Shown here piece by piece: positions 1-4,934 of a DNA stretch of 5,034 nucleotides (positions are counted from its first letter, which is position 1; every line of letters starts with the position of its first letter). Both the position numbers and the translations under genes were made by a program. The stretch comes from an uncultured Clostridia bacterium (GTDB taxonomy: Bacteria; Bacillota; Clostridia; Christensenellales; Borkfalkiaceae). The stretch is taken from contig CALVZR010000225.1 in the NCBI GenBank assembly GCA_944372565.1, positions 1 through 5,034 of the forward strand, in the 5' to 3' direction. The notes beneath the pieces were generated by a model, which did no database searches, was not told the DNA's origin, and saw nothing but the letters and a program-made list of their open reading frames with translations.

Positions 1-902
1 GGAACGGACGAGGAACCGGCAAACTGCGCGTCGGAGTGCATTCTGCCCATGGTGTCCGTCATACCGTAGCTCGCGGGGCCCGCGGCCATGTTGTCCGGGT
101 GCAGCGTTCTGCCCGTGCCGCCGCCGCTCGCGACCGAGAAGTATTTCTTCCCGTTCTCGATGGCCCACTTCTTGTAGGTGCCCGCCACGGGGTGCTGGAA
201 ACGCGTGGGGTTGGTGGAGTTGCCCGTGATGGAAACGTCCACCGATTCGTGGCGCATAACGGCAACGCCTTCGTTCACGTCGTCCGCGCCGTAGCACTTC
301 ACCTTTGCCCTGTCGCCGTCGGAATAAGCGGTTTCCTTCACGATCTTGAGCTCGCCGGTGTAGTAATCGTATTTGGTCTGCACATAGGTGAAGCCGTTGA
401 TCCTCGAAATGATGAAAGCCGCGTCCTTTCCGAGCCCGTTCAGGATGACTTTCAGGGGCGTTTTACGCACCTTGTTCGCCGTTTTGGCGATGCCGATGGC
501 GCCTTCCGCCGCCGCGAAGGATTCGTGCCCCGCCAAAAAGCAGAAGCATTTGGTATCTTCGGAAAGGAGCATCGCGGCGAGGTTGCCGTGGCCGAGGCCG
601 ACCTTTCTCTGATCCGCAACCGAACCGGGGATGCAGAAACTCTGCAAGCCGATGCCGAGCGCAGCCGCCGCGTCCGCCGCCTTGGTGCAGCCCTTTTTGA
701 TGGCGATCGCCGCGCCCACGGTGTATGCCCACACCGCGTTTTCAAACGCGATGGGCTGAATGCCTCGCACGATGGCCTCCGCGTCCACGCCCTTGCTCAG
801 GCAGATGGCGCGCGCGTCTTCCAGATCCTTGATGCCGTATTCGGCAAGCGTTTTATTGATTTTATCGATTCTTCTCTCGTAACTTTCGAACGTAACACTC
901 AT
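1..902 (-). CDS. GGGtGRT family protein (3' end outside window)
   Basis: The reading frame starts at the ATG 902-900 and stays open to the left edge (300 codons, no stop seen). The start is preceded by GAGGG fused to the stop codon of the upstream gene. The decisive signature is the segment GGGTGRT at residues 260-266, followed by LHPDNMAAG and MTDTMGRMHSDAQF, the motif that names the GGGtGRT family. Family members are about 330 residues as I remember them, so some 30 C-terminal residues are probably missing. No signal peptide or membrane segment is seen, so it is probably cytoplasmic. The biochemical role is, to my knowledge, not established. Its constant partner is an IscU/NifU-like scaffold protein, found here 12 nt upstream in the same operon, which suggests a link to iron-sulfur or thiol chemistry; this is inference. 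Family assignment is secure, function is open. Confidence 0.9.
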   Translation of the reverse strand, partial: MSVTFESYERRIDKINKTLAEYGIKDLEDARAICLSKGVDAEAIVRGIQPIAFENAVWAYTVGAAIAIKKGCTKAADAAAALGIGLQSFCIPGSVADQRKVGLGHGNLAAMLLSEDTKCFCFLAGHESFAAAEGAIGIAKTANKVRKTPLKVILNGLGKDAAFIISRINGFTYVQTKYDYYTGELKIVKETAYSDGDRAKVKCYGADDVNEGVAVMRHESVDVSITGNSTNPTRFQHPVAGTYKKWAIENGKKYFSVASGGGTGRTLHPDNMAAGPASYGMTDTMGRMHSDAQFAGSSSV

Positions 903-914
903 TTCGCTGCCCTC

Positions 915-1607
915 CTATTCCTGCCTCGGGTCGATGTATTTCGCCGCGTTGTCGAACCTGCCGTACTGCCCGGAAGCCTTCTTGTACGCCTCGTCCGCGG
1001 ACATGCCCTTTTTGATGAAATCCATCATCTTGCCGAGATTGGTGAACGAATAGCCGATGATCTGGTTATCCTCGTCCAGAGCGATCTTGTTGACATAACC
1101 TTCCGCCATTTCGAGGTATCTCGGTCCCTTCGCCTTGGTGGAGAACATCGTGCCCACCTGCGAACGCAGGCCCTTGCCGAGATCTTCCAGCCCCGCGCCG
1201 ATGGGCAGGCCGTCTTCCGAAAACGCGGACTGCGTTCTGCCGTAAATGATCTGCAGGAACAATTCTCTCATCGCGGTGTTGATCGCGTCGCACACGAGGT
1301 CGGTGTTGAGCGCTTCCAGAATGGTTTTGCCGGGAAGGATTTCCGCCGCCATCGCCGCGGAGTGCGTCATACCCGAGCAGCCGAGCGTTTCCACGAGCGC
1401 CTCTTCGATAATGCCGTTTTTCACGTTGAGCGTCAGTTTGCAGGCGCCCTGCTGCGGAGCGCACCAGCCCACGCCGTGCGTCAGGCCGGAAATATCGGTG
1501 ATCTCCTTCGCCTGAACCCACTTCGCCTCTTCGGGAATGGGAGCGGGTCCGTGATTGGGGCCCTTTGCAACGCACGTCATCTCTTTTACTTCTGTTGTTT
1601 GCTGCAT
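915..1607 (-). CDS. IscU/NifU-like iron-sulfur cluster assembly scaffold protein (GGGtGRT-associated type)
   Basis: A 230-residue protein starting MQQTTEVKEM. The ATG at 1607 is chosen because GGAGGA lies six bases upstream (1614-1619); the longer open frame up to 1703 would begin inside the promoter. The N-terminal half resembles the IscU/NifU scaffold fold: C49 in GVGWC, C56, C77 in ETLGCSGMTHSAAMAAEIL (matching the GC..A..AS region of IscU) and C106. The third canonical IscU cysteine, in the HC motif, is not visible; the corresponding part reads YGRTQSAFSEDGLPIG. The C-terminal 80 residues extend beyond a minimal IscU (about 130 residues) and carry no cysteine. Canonical IscU builds Fe-S clusters from cysteine-desulfurase sulfur; whether this subtype does so is unknown. 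It is the first gene of the operon and is followed by the GGGtGRT gene. Confidence 0.87.
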   Translation of the reverse strand: MQQTTEVKEMTCVAKGPNHGPAPIPEEAKWVQAKEITDISGLTHGVGWCAPQQGACKLTLNVKNGIIEEALVETLGCSGMTHSAAMAAEILPGKTILEALNTDLVCDAINTAMRELFLQIIYGRTQSAFSEDGLPIGAGLEDLGKGLRSQVGTMFSTKAKGPRYLEMAEGYVNKIALDEDNQIIGYSFTNLGKMMDFIKKGMSADEAYKKASGQYGRFDNAAKYIDPRQE

Positions 1608-1613
1608 TTTGAT

Positions 1614-1619
1614 TCCTCC
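1614..1619 (-). promoter_or_regulatory. Ribosome binding site of the scaffold gene
   Basis: GGAGGA on the minus strand, six bases before the ATG at 1607. It decides the start: the in-frame ATG at 1703 has no such site and lies inside the -35 element. Confidence 0.85.
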
Positions 1620-1650
1620 AAAATTCTTTCCAAATCCGTTTGTATGCCGT

Positions 1651-1666
1651 GCGGACGCCTGTCCGC
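1651..1666 (-). promoter_or_regulatory. Perfect 6-bp inverted repeat at the predicted 5' end of the scaffold/GGGtGRT mRNA
   Basis: GCGGAC and GTCCGC flank a four-base loop. With the -10 box at 1675-1680, transcription should begin near 1668, so this hairpin would form at the very 5' end of the message. It may protect the mRNA, as 5'-terminal stem-loops do, or be a binding site at DNA level. No T-run follows, so it is not an attenuator on its own. Confidence 0.55.
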
Positions 1667-1674
1667 TATGTTTC

Positions 1675-1703
1675 AGTATAGCATATTCCGCGTTTTTTGA
1701 CAA
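1675..1703 (-). promoter_or_regulatory. Extended -10 sigma-A-type promoter for the scaffold/GGGtGRT operon
   Basis: Reading on the minus strand, TTGTCA (1698-1703, five of six to TTGACA) is separated by exactly 17 bp from TATACT (1675-1680, five of six to TATAAT). A TG dinucleotide one base before the -10 box makes an extended -10. Transcription should start near 1668, giving a leader of about 60 nt. The promoter lies just behind the stop of the glycosylase gene, so the two transcription units are probably separate, although no terminator is visible between them. Confidence 0.85.
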
Positions 1704-1721
1704 TTATTTTTCGGCAGGATT

Positions 1722-2567
1722 TCAGAGTTTTCGCCCTTCGCCCCGCTTTTCGCGGAACAGATACTGCTGAAAGATCCCCGCGTATTTTCCGTACCGCGCC
1801 GCGAAAAACGCCGCGATCTTCGCCGCGTCCGTTTCCTTTCCGCCGTAATCTTCTTTATAAAGTTTCACGATCCAGGTATCCGCGGGAAATACGTCGAAAC
1901 GGTGAAAGCCGAACAGAGCCGCGCAGTCCGCCACCTTTTTTCCCACGCCTTTGAGGGAACGGAGTTTTCCGCACAACTCCTCCGTGGGCAAAGCCGCCGC
2001 CTCCCGCAGGGAAAACGCGCCCGAGGCGATTTTTTCCGCCGCGCCCGCAAGGTATTCCGCGCGGTAGCCGAGCCCAGCGGCGCGCAGGGTTTCCGCGCCG
2101 AAATCCGCGAGCGTTTCCGCCGCGGGGAAAGAGAAAAATTTCCTGCCGCCGAAGACGTGCTCGCCCCCCGCCTGCCGGCATAAACCGTTCAGGATGCCCT
2201 TGATGCGCGGGATGTTGTTGTTCTGCGAAACGAGGAAGGAAAAGAGCGTTTCCGCCGCGCCCTGGTTCAGAATGCGGATCCCTTTGCCCGCGCGCGCCGC
2301 CCGCGCGAGGGGCTGATCGCCGCTCTCCTCCGCCGCCCGCACGTACGCGCCGTAATCCGCGGCGAGGTCGAAATAGCGGTAAAAATATTCCGCCTGCCCG
2401 TCCTCGCAGCAGACGCAAGCCCCGCCGCCCTCGTTATATGCGAAACACGTTTTGTCCTCCGCGTGCACCAAAAAGCCGTTTTCTTCCCGCTCCCAGCGGA
2501 ATACCTGCCCGCAGGAAAGCGTTTGTTCCACGTTGAAAAACGCGCCGTCCGTTTCGATTTTCTCCAT
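1722..2567 (-). CDS. ogg: 8-oxoguanine DNA glycosylase/AP lyase, OGG1 type
   Basis: A 281-residue base-excision repair enzyme that removes 8-oxoguanine from DNA and cuts the abasic site by beta-elimination. The N-terminal OGG domain has CGQVFRW (19-25), matching SGQSFRW of human OGG1, where the glycine recognises 8-oxoG. SQNNNIPRIKG (114-124) matches SQNNNIARI. The helix-hairpin-helix reads LKGVGKKVADC; K211 is the Schiff-base lysine (human K249) and D230 in FPADTW the catalytic aspartate (human D268), with the same 19-residue spacing. The C-terminal YGKYAGIFQQYLF (259-271) is also typical. Start: ATG at 2567 is preferred; GTG at 2573 in the same frame would add two residues. Neither has a clear Shine-Dalgarno sequence, and both lie just behind the rpmA terminator. 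Several cysteines (C41, C51, C53, C54) cluster in the N-terminal domain, meaning unknown. The gene has no obvious functional tie to its neighbours. Confidence 0.93.
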   Translation of the reverse strand: MEKIETDGAFFNVEQTLSCGQVFRWEREENGFLVHAEDKTCFAYNEGGGACVCCEDGQAEYFYRYFDLAADYGAYVRAAEESGDQPLARAARAGKGIRILNQGAAETLFSFLVSQNNNIPRIKGILNGLCRQAGGEHVFGGRKFFSFPAAETLADFGAETLRAAGLGYRAEYLAGAAEKIASGAFSLREAAALPTEELCGKLRSLKGVGKKVADCAALFGFHRFDVFPADTWIVKLYKEDYGGKETDAAKIAAFFAARYGKYAGIFQQYLFREKRGEGRKL

Positions 2568-2575
2568 CGGCACTA

Positions 2576-2608
2576 ATAAAAAAGCGGCCCGCTACTGCGG
2601 CCCGCTTT
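2576..2608 (-). terminator. Intrinsic terminator of the rplU-rpmA operon
   Basis: On the minus strand, a stem of AAAGCGG with CCGCTTT, one mismatch, then four more GC pairs around an AGTA loop, spans 2581-2608. It runs into six consecutive T (2578-2583, partly in the stem). It begins seven bases after the rpmA stop. The glycosylase start follows within about ten bases, so that gene depends on read-through or an unseen promoter. Confidence 0.85.
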
Positions 2609-2615
2609 CTCCTTT

Positions 2616-2894
2616 TTAGTTTTCTTTGGCGTAAACGCTCACTTTCTTGTCGTTCTTGCCGCTGCGCTCGAACTTCACAACGCCGTCGATGAGAGCGAAC
2701 AGCGTATCGTCGCTGCCGATGCCCACGTTGTTGCCGGGGTGGAATTTCGTGCCGCGCTGACGGACGAGGATGTTGCCCGCAAGCACGTTCTGCCCGTCCA
2801 CCTTCTTGGGCCCGAGACGTTTGGACTCGCTGTCGCGGCCGTTCTTCGTGCTGCCGCCGCCTTTATGATGCGCGAATAATTTAATGAAAAACAT
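2616..2894 (-). CDS. rpmA: Large ribosomal subunit protein bL27
   Basis: A 92-residue L27, whose N-terminal tail reaches towards the peptidyl transferase centre. GGGSTKNGRDSESKRLG (12-28), GNILVRQRGTKFHPG and DDTLFALIDGVVKFER are diagnostic. Most bacterial L27 proteins begin AHKK; here seven extra residues, MFFIKLF, precede AHHKGG. Bacillota L27 proteins are commonly made with an extension that the cysteine protease Prp removes between F and A of a LQFFA-type motif. Here F7-A8 is in the right place, but the extension is shorter and the motif altered. A perfect AAGGAGG lies seven bases upstream of the ATG and no later in-frame Met exists before the mature part, so the extension should be translated. 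The prp gene usually found between rplU and rpmA is absent: the gap is 12 nt. The obg gene that often follows is also absent. Confidence 0.97.
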   Translation of the reverse strand: MFFIKLFAHHKGGGSTKNGRDSESKRLGPKKVDGQNVLAGNILVRQRGTKFHPGNNVGIGSDDTLFALIDGVVKFERSGKNDKKVSVYAKEN

Positions 2895-2906
2895 CTTCGA
2901 ACCTCC

Positions 2907-3215
2907 TTATTTCGCCGAGATTTCCAGAATCTTCACCGCCGTGAACGGCTGCCTGTGACCCTGCTTTTTTCTCTCGTTCTTCTTCGCCTTGTATTTATAC
3001 ACGACGACTTTTTTGAACTTGCCCTGTTCGGTGACTTCCCCGACGGCTTTATAGGCCTTCGCCTCTTCCGCCAGTTTTACACCGCTTTCGTCGGATACCA
3101 TCAGCACGGGGAATTCCACTTTGTCGCCCACGTTTGCGTTGAGCTTTTCAAACTTGATCACCGAGCCGACTTCCGCCTTGTACTGCTTGGAACCGTTTTC
3201 AACGATTGCGTACAT
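2907..3215 (-). CDS. rplU: Large ribosomal subunit protein bL21
   Basis: A 102-residue L21, a 23S rRNA-binding protein of the large subunit, at the family's usual length. MYAIVENGSKQYK at the N-terminus, VVVYKYKAKKNERKKQGHRQP (split here as VVVYKYKAKKN and RKKQGHRQP) and FTAVKILEI near the C-terminus are typical. The ATG at 3215 is chosen over the upstream ATG at 3272 because AAGGAG lies five bases before it and family members start at MYAI. It is the first gene of the operon; the stop TAA is fused with the rpmA ribosome binding site. The promoter and a leader of about 100 nt with an inverted repeat lie upstream. Confidence 0.97.
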   Translation of the reverse strand: MYAIVENGSKQYKAEVGSVIKFEKLNANVGDKVEFPVLMVSDESGVKLAEEAKAYKAVGEVTEQGKFKKVVVYKYKAKKNERKKQGHRQPFTAVKILEISAK

Positions 3216-3220
3216 ACCTG

Positions 3221-3226
3221 CTCCTT
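3221..3226 (-). promoter_or_regulatory. Ribosome binding site of rplU
   Basis: AAGGAG on the minus strand, five bases before the ATG at 3215. It fixes the L21 start and excludes the 19-residue upstream extension of the open frame. Confidence 0.85.
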
Positions 3227-3317
3227 TTCTTCCCGCCGAAATTCGCTCCGCCCAGCGGCTTCGCAGTGGCACCGTTTCAAAAAAATTCCGGATTTAGCTG
3301 CCACTTTCGCGCGGTCG
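3227..3317 (-). promoter_or_regulatory. Structured 5' leader of rplU mRNA, candidate L21 leader
   Basis: Between the predicted transcription start (about 3317) and the ribosome binding site there is a perfect 7-bp inverted repeat, TGCCACT (as AGTGGCA on the minus strand, 3299-3305) with its partner at 3265-3271, enclosing 27 nt that include seven consecutive T. Closer to the gene, CCGC-TGG-GCGG can form a short hairpin that competes with a GCCG/CGGC pairing. Autoregulatory L21 leader RNAs are known upstream of rplU in low-GC Gram-positives; I cannot confirm from memory that this one fits the family consensus. Confidence 0.45.
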
Positions 3318-3323
3318 CAAATT

Positions 3324-3352
3324 ATTTTATATCATTTTCGCTTTCTTGTCAA
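3324..3352 (-). promoter_or_regulatory. Sigma-A-type promoter for rplU-rpmA
   Basis: On the minus strand, a consensus TTGACA (3347-3352) lies 17 bp from TAAAAT (3324-3329). An overlapping TATAAA two bases earlier is an alternative -10. The match and A+T-rich surroundings fit a strong ribosomal protein promoter. The predicted start is near 3317. Confidence 0.85.
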
Positions 3353-3362
3353 CCGATTGCGG

Positions 3363-3368
3363 TATATT
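3363..3368 (+). promoter_or_regulatory. Weak candidate -10 box for the divergent gene at 3427
   Basis: TATATT matches TATAAT at five of six positions and is the best -10-like hexamer between the rplU promoter and the plus-strand gene. No convincing -35 is found: the plus-strand TTGTCA at 3346-3351 is only 11 bp away. The real promoter of this gene is therefore uncertain. Confidence 0.25.
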
Positions 3369-3383
3369 TTTTGCGAAAAACGG

Positions 3384-3394
3384 GCACAATGTGC
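3384..3394. repeat. Short perfect dyad GCACAATGTGC
   Basis: GCAC-AAT-GTGC is a perfect inverted repeat 18 bp upstream of the ribosome binding site of the plus-strand gene. It could be an operator half-site pair or a small hairpin; eleven bases is short enough to occur by chance. Confidence 0.3.
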
Positions 3395-3411
3395 TTGAAA
3401 ATGCTTTCAGC

Positions 3412-3417
3412 AAGGAG
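3412..3417 (+). promoter_or_regulatory. Ribosome binding site of the helical protein gene
   Basis: AAGGAG, nine bases before the ATG at 3427. It supports that start over the upstream in-frame ATG at 3346, which lies in the -35 region of the rplU promoter. Confidence 0.75.
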
Positions 3418-3426
3418 TTTTCGGCT

Positions 3427-3867
3427 ATGACGGACAAAAAGATCAACGAAGAAACCCTGAACAAAATTTACCGCAACGCGCACATCGCGCTGCAATCCAT
3501 TTCCAACGTGCGCGACGCCGCCGAGGACGAGGCGATGAAAAACGAGCTGAACGACGAATACGACGGCTACGAAAAGATCATCGGCGAGATCTCCTCCGAG
3601 ATGGCGAAACGCAAACTCGAACCGAAGGACATCAATATGATCAAAAAGGGAATGCTGTGGTCTTCCGTGAAGTTAAAGACGGCGATGGACAATTCCCGCC
3701 GCCACCTCGCGGACATGATGATCCGGGGCACGATTATGGGGATTATCGAACTCTACGGCATCCTGCGCGACGACAGGGACAGTTTAAGCGAAGAAACGCT
3801 CTGCCTCGTGCAGAAACTGCTCGATTTCGAGGAAACCTGCGAAAAGACGCTCAAATCCCTGCTGTAA
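3427..3867 (+). CDS. Conserved clostridial protein of unknown function, predicted four-helix bundle
   Basis: A 146-residue, highly charged protein starting MTDKKINEETLNKIYRNAH. The pattern suggests four long amphipathic helices: about 6-30, 33-61, 68-114 and 119-146. There is no signal peptide and no clear membrane span. The stretch MLWSSVKLKTAMD, followed by HLADMMIRGTIMGIIEL (helix 3), resembles small uncharacterised proteins I remember from many Clostridia, which have SHIAEMMIQGSTMGII at this place; their function is not known to me. A distant relation to ferritin-like or DUF2383-type bundles is possible, but no clear di-iron ExxH ligand set is seen. It is the only plus-strand gene, stands alone between the divergent rplU promoter and its own terminator, and is therefore monocistronic. 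Confidence 0.85.
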   Translation: MTDKKINEETLNKIYRNAHIALQSISNVRDAAEDEAMKNELNDEYDGYEKIIGEISSEMAKRKLEPKDINMIKKGMLWSSVKLKTAMDNSRRHLADMMIRGTIMGIIELYGILRDDRDSLSEETLCLVQKLLDFEETCEKTLKSLL

Positions 3868-3877
3868 CGGGGCATAG

Positions 3878-3916
3878 AAACGGGCGCGGACCGCAATGAT
3901 CCGCGCCCGTTTTTTT
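3878..3916 (+). terminator. Strong intrinsic terminator, shared by convergent genes
   Basis: A 13-bp stem (AAACGGGCGCGGA with TCCGCGCCCGTTT) around a nine-base loop is followed by seven T (3910-3916). It begins ten bases after the stop of the helical protein gene. The stop codon of the convergent Dabb gene (3915-3917) lies in the T-run. In the minus direction the stem is followed by TTTCTAT, so it may also stop the opposite transcript, less efficiently. Confidence 0.93.
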
Positions 3917-4205
3917 ATTCCGTGAAATCCATGGAAACGCTCGAAACGCTCTTTTCGTGCATAAAGGGTTTCACCGTGCCCGCATGGTAGGCGTCCGCCT
4001 GATAGGCTTCGAGCGCGGCGAAATCTTCCAGCCACACTTCGAGCATCACGTCGTAACTGCGCGGACTGCGCAGTTCGTCGAGATGCGCCTCTATCCTCTT
4101 CGCCATAGGCACCCTGCCCCGCATGGACAAAAAGAGTTCTTTCGCCTTTTTTGCGCTCTCTTTGTCCCCTTCCGCGAATTTGAAACAAACTACGTGCCGT
4201 ATCAT
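3915..4205 (-). CDS. Dabb (stress-responsive A/B barrel) domain protein
   Basis: A 96-residue protein made of a single Dabb domain, the usual length for stand-alone members. MIRHVVCFKF at the start is the typical first strand; YDVMLEVWLEDFAALEAYQ (51-69) and the HAGTVKPF segment followed by SSVSMDF (88-94) are the other conserved parts of this dimeric ferredoxin-like barrel. Family members occur in stress-response and small-molecule binding or catalytic roles; no specific substrate can be read from this sequence. The ATG at 4205 follows AAGGAGGA by seven bases. It is the last gene of the cluster, 12 nt after the zinc-ribbon gene, with the stop and ribosome binding site fused. Confidence 0.9.
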   Translation of the reverse strand: MIRHVVCFKFAEGDKESAKKAKELFLSMRGRVPMAKRIEAHLDELRSPRSYDVMLEVWLEDFAALEAYQADAYHAGTVKPFMHEKSVSSVSMDFTE

Positions 4206-4217
4206 CTTTCTTCCTCC

Positions 4218-4910
4218 TTATTTATGGAGCAGGCAGCGGCAGTTGTCGCATTCGATCACCTCTTCGGTCTTTAACCGGTTGAGGTCCGCCATGGAAAGTT
4301 CCATCAGACACTTGCCGCACATATTTCCCTTTACTTCATAGAGCACGGGGAACATCTTGTCCTTGCGCTTTGCCTTATATCTCGCCATCAGCGCGGGATC
4401 CACCGCCTTTTCCAGTTCGGCAAGTTCCTTTTCCACCGCCGCAGTTTCCCCTTCCCTGCTCTGTTTGAGTTCCTTGTATTTTCTGCCGTATTCGTTATAC
4501 TGTTCTTTCGCCGCCTGCGTTTTCTTTCTCAGCTGCGCGAAGGAGGAAAGCACGCCGTTCATCTCCTCGGTGAGCGCCGCCGCGCGGCTTTCCAGCCCCG
4601 AAAGCCTGCCCGCGAGTTCCTCCGCTTTCTTATGGAGATAGCCCGCGGCGTTGGTGTCCTCGCACCCCTCCACCGCGTTGGCGATCTCCCGCACGGTGTC
4701 GGAAAGTTCTTTCTGCGCCGCGGCGAGGCTGTCGTAGAGGGCGGAAAGATCCTTCGCCTTCTTTTCGAGCGCGGCGGCGGTTTCGTTCACGCCGTCGAGA
4801 AACTTTTTGGCGGAAGCCGTCTTTTTGCGCTCTTCGCTGCCCGAAATTTCCTGTTCTATCGCGCGGAGGCGCGCATCCGTTTGCTGATAAGCCAATAATT
4901 CCTGAATCAT
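4218..4910 (-). CDS. Coiled-coil protein with C-terminal C4 zinc ribbon (DUF164 / CdsZ-like family)
   Basis: A 230-residue protein. Residues 1-172 are almost wholly heptad-rich, charged and alanine-rich helix, predicted to form a long antiparallel coiled coil. The last 35 residues are a zinc ribbon: C198-GK-C201 and C221-DN-C224, 19 residues apart, with an additional C226. Length and layout match the C4-type zinc-ribbon family related to chlamydial CdsZ. The exact role in Bacillota is unsettled; nucleic-acid or protein binding through the ribbon has been proposed. The ATG at 4910 has AAGGAG seven bases upstream. The upstream neighbour appears to be a Nif3-like gene, a pairing common in bacteria, and the Dabb gene follows 12 nt downstream. 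Confidence 0.92.
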   Translation of the reverse strand: MIQELLAYQQTDARLRAIEQEISGSEERKKTASAKKFLDGVNETAAALEKKAKDLSALYDSLAAAQKELSDTVREIANAVEGCEDTNAAGYLHKKAEELAGRLSGLESRAAALTEEMNGVLSSFAQLRKKTQAAKEQYNEYGRKYKELKQSREGETAAVEKELAELEKAVDPALMARYKAKRKDKMFPVLYEVKGNMCGKCLMELSMADLNRLKTEEVIECDNCRCLLHK

Positions 4911-4934
4911 TTCTTTGCTCCTTGTTTTATGCTG

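Noticed and set aside
36..1700. A very long plus-strand open frame (554 codons) opposite the scaffold and GGGtGRT genes
   Set aside because: It is the antisense shadow of two well-recognised genes with GC-rich codon use. It has no ribosome binding site or family-like motifs and reads across the gene junction and promoter.
1608..1703. A 32-residue N-terminal extension of the scaffold protein
   Set aside because: Its ATG lies inside the -35 element and upstream of the predicted transcription start; the internal ATG at 1607 has a good ribosome binding site.
2400..2450. Cysteine cluster C41, C51, C53, C54 in the glycosylase as a possible metal site
   Set aside because: OGG1-type enzymes have no cluster here, the spacing fits no known Fe-S or zinc motif, and the segment lies in a variable loop region.
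3216..3272. A 19-residue N-terminal extension of L21
   Set aside because: L21 proteins start at MYAI; the true start has AAGGAG at the right distance, and the extra part covers the structured leader.
3280..3290. The T7 run in the rplU leader as an intrinsic attenuator
   Set aside because: No stable GC-rich hairpin directly precedes the T-run on the minus strand; the 7-bp stem encloses it instead.
2955..3398. Plus-strand open frame opposite rplU
   Set aside because: It overlaps L21 completely and has no ribosome binding site or recognisable domain.
3346..3426. A 27-residue N-terminal extension of the helical protein
   Set aside because: It would start within the rplU promoter and lacks a ribosome binding site, while the ATG at 3427 has AAGGAG.
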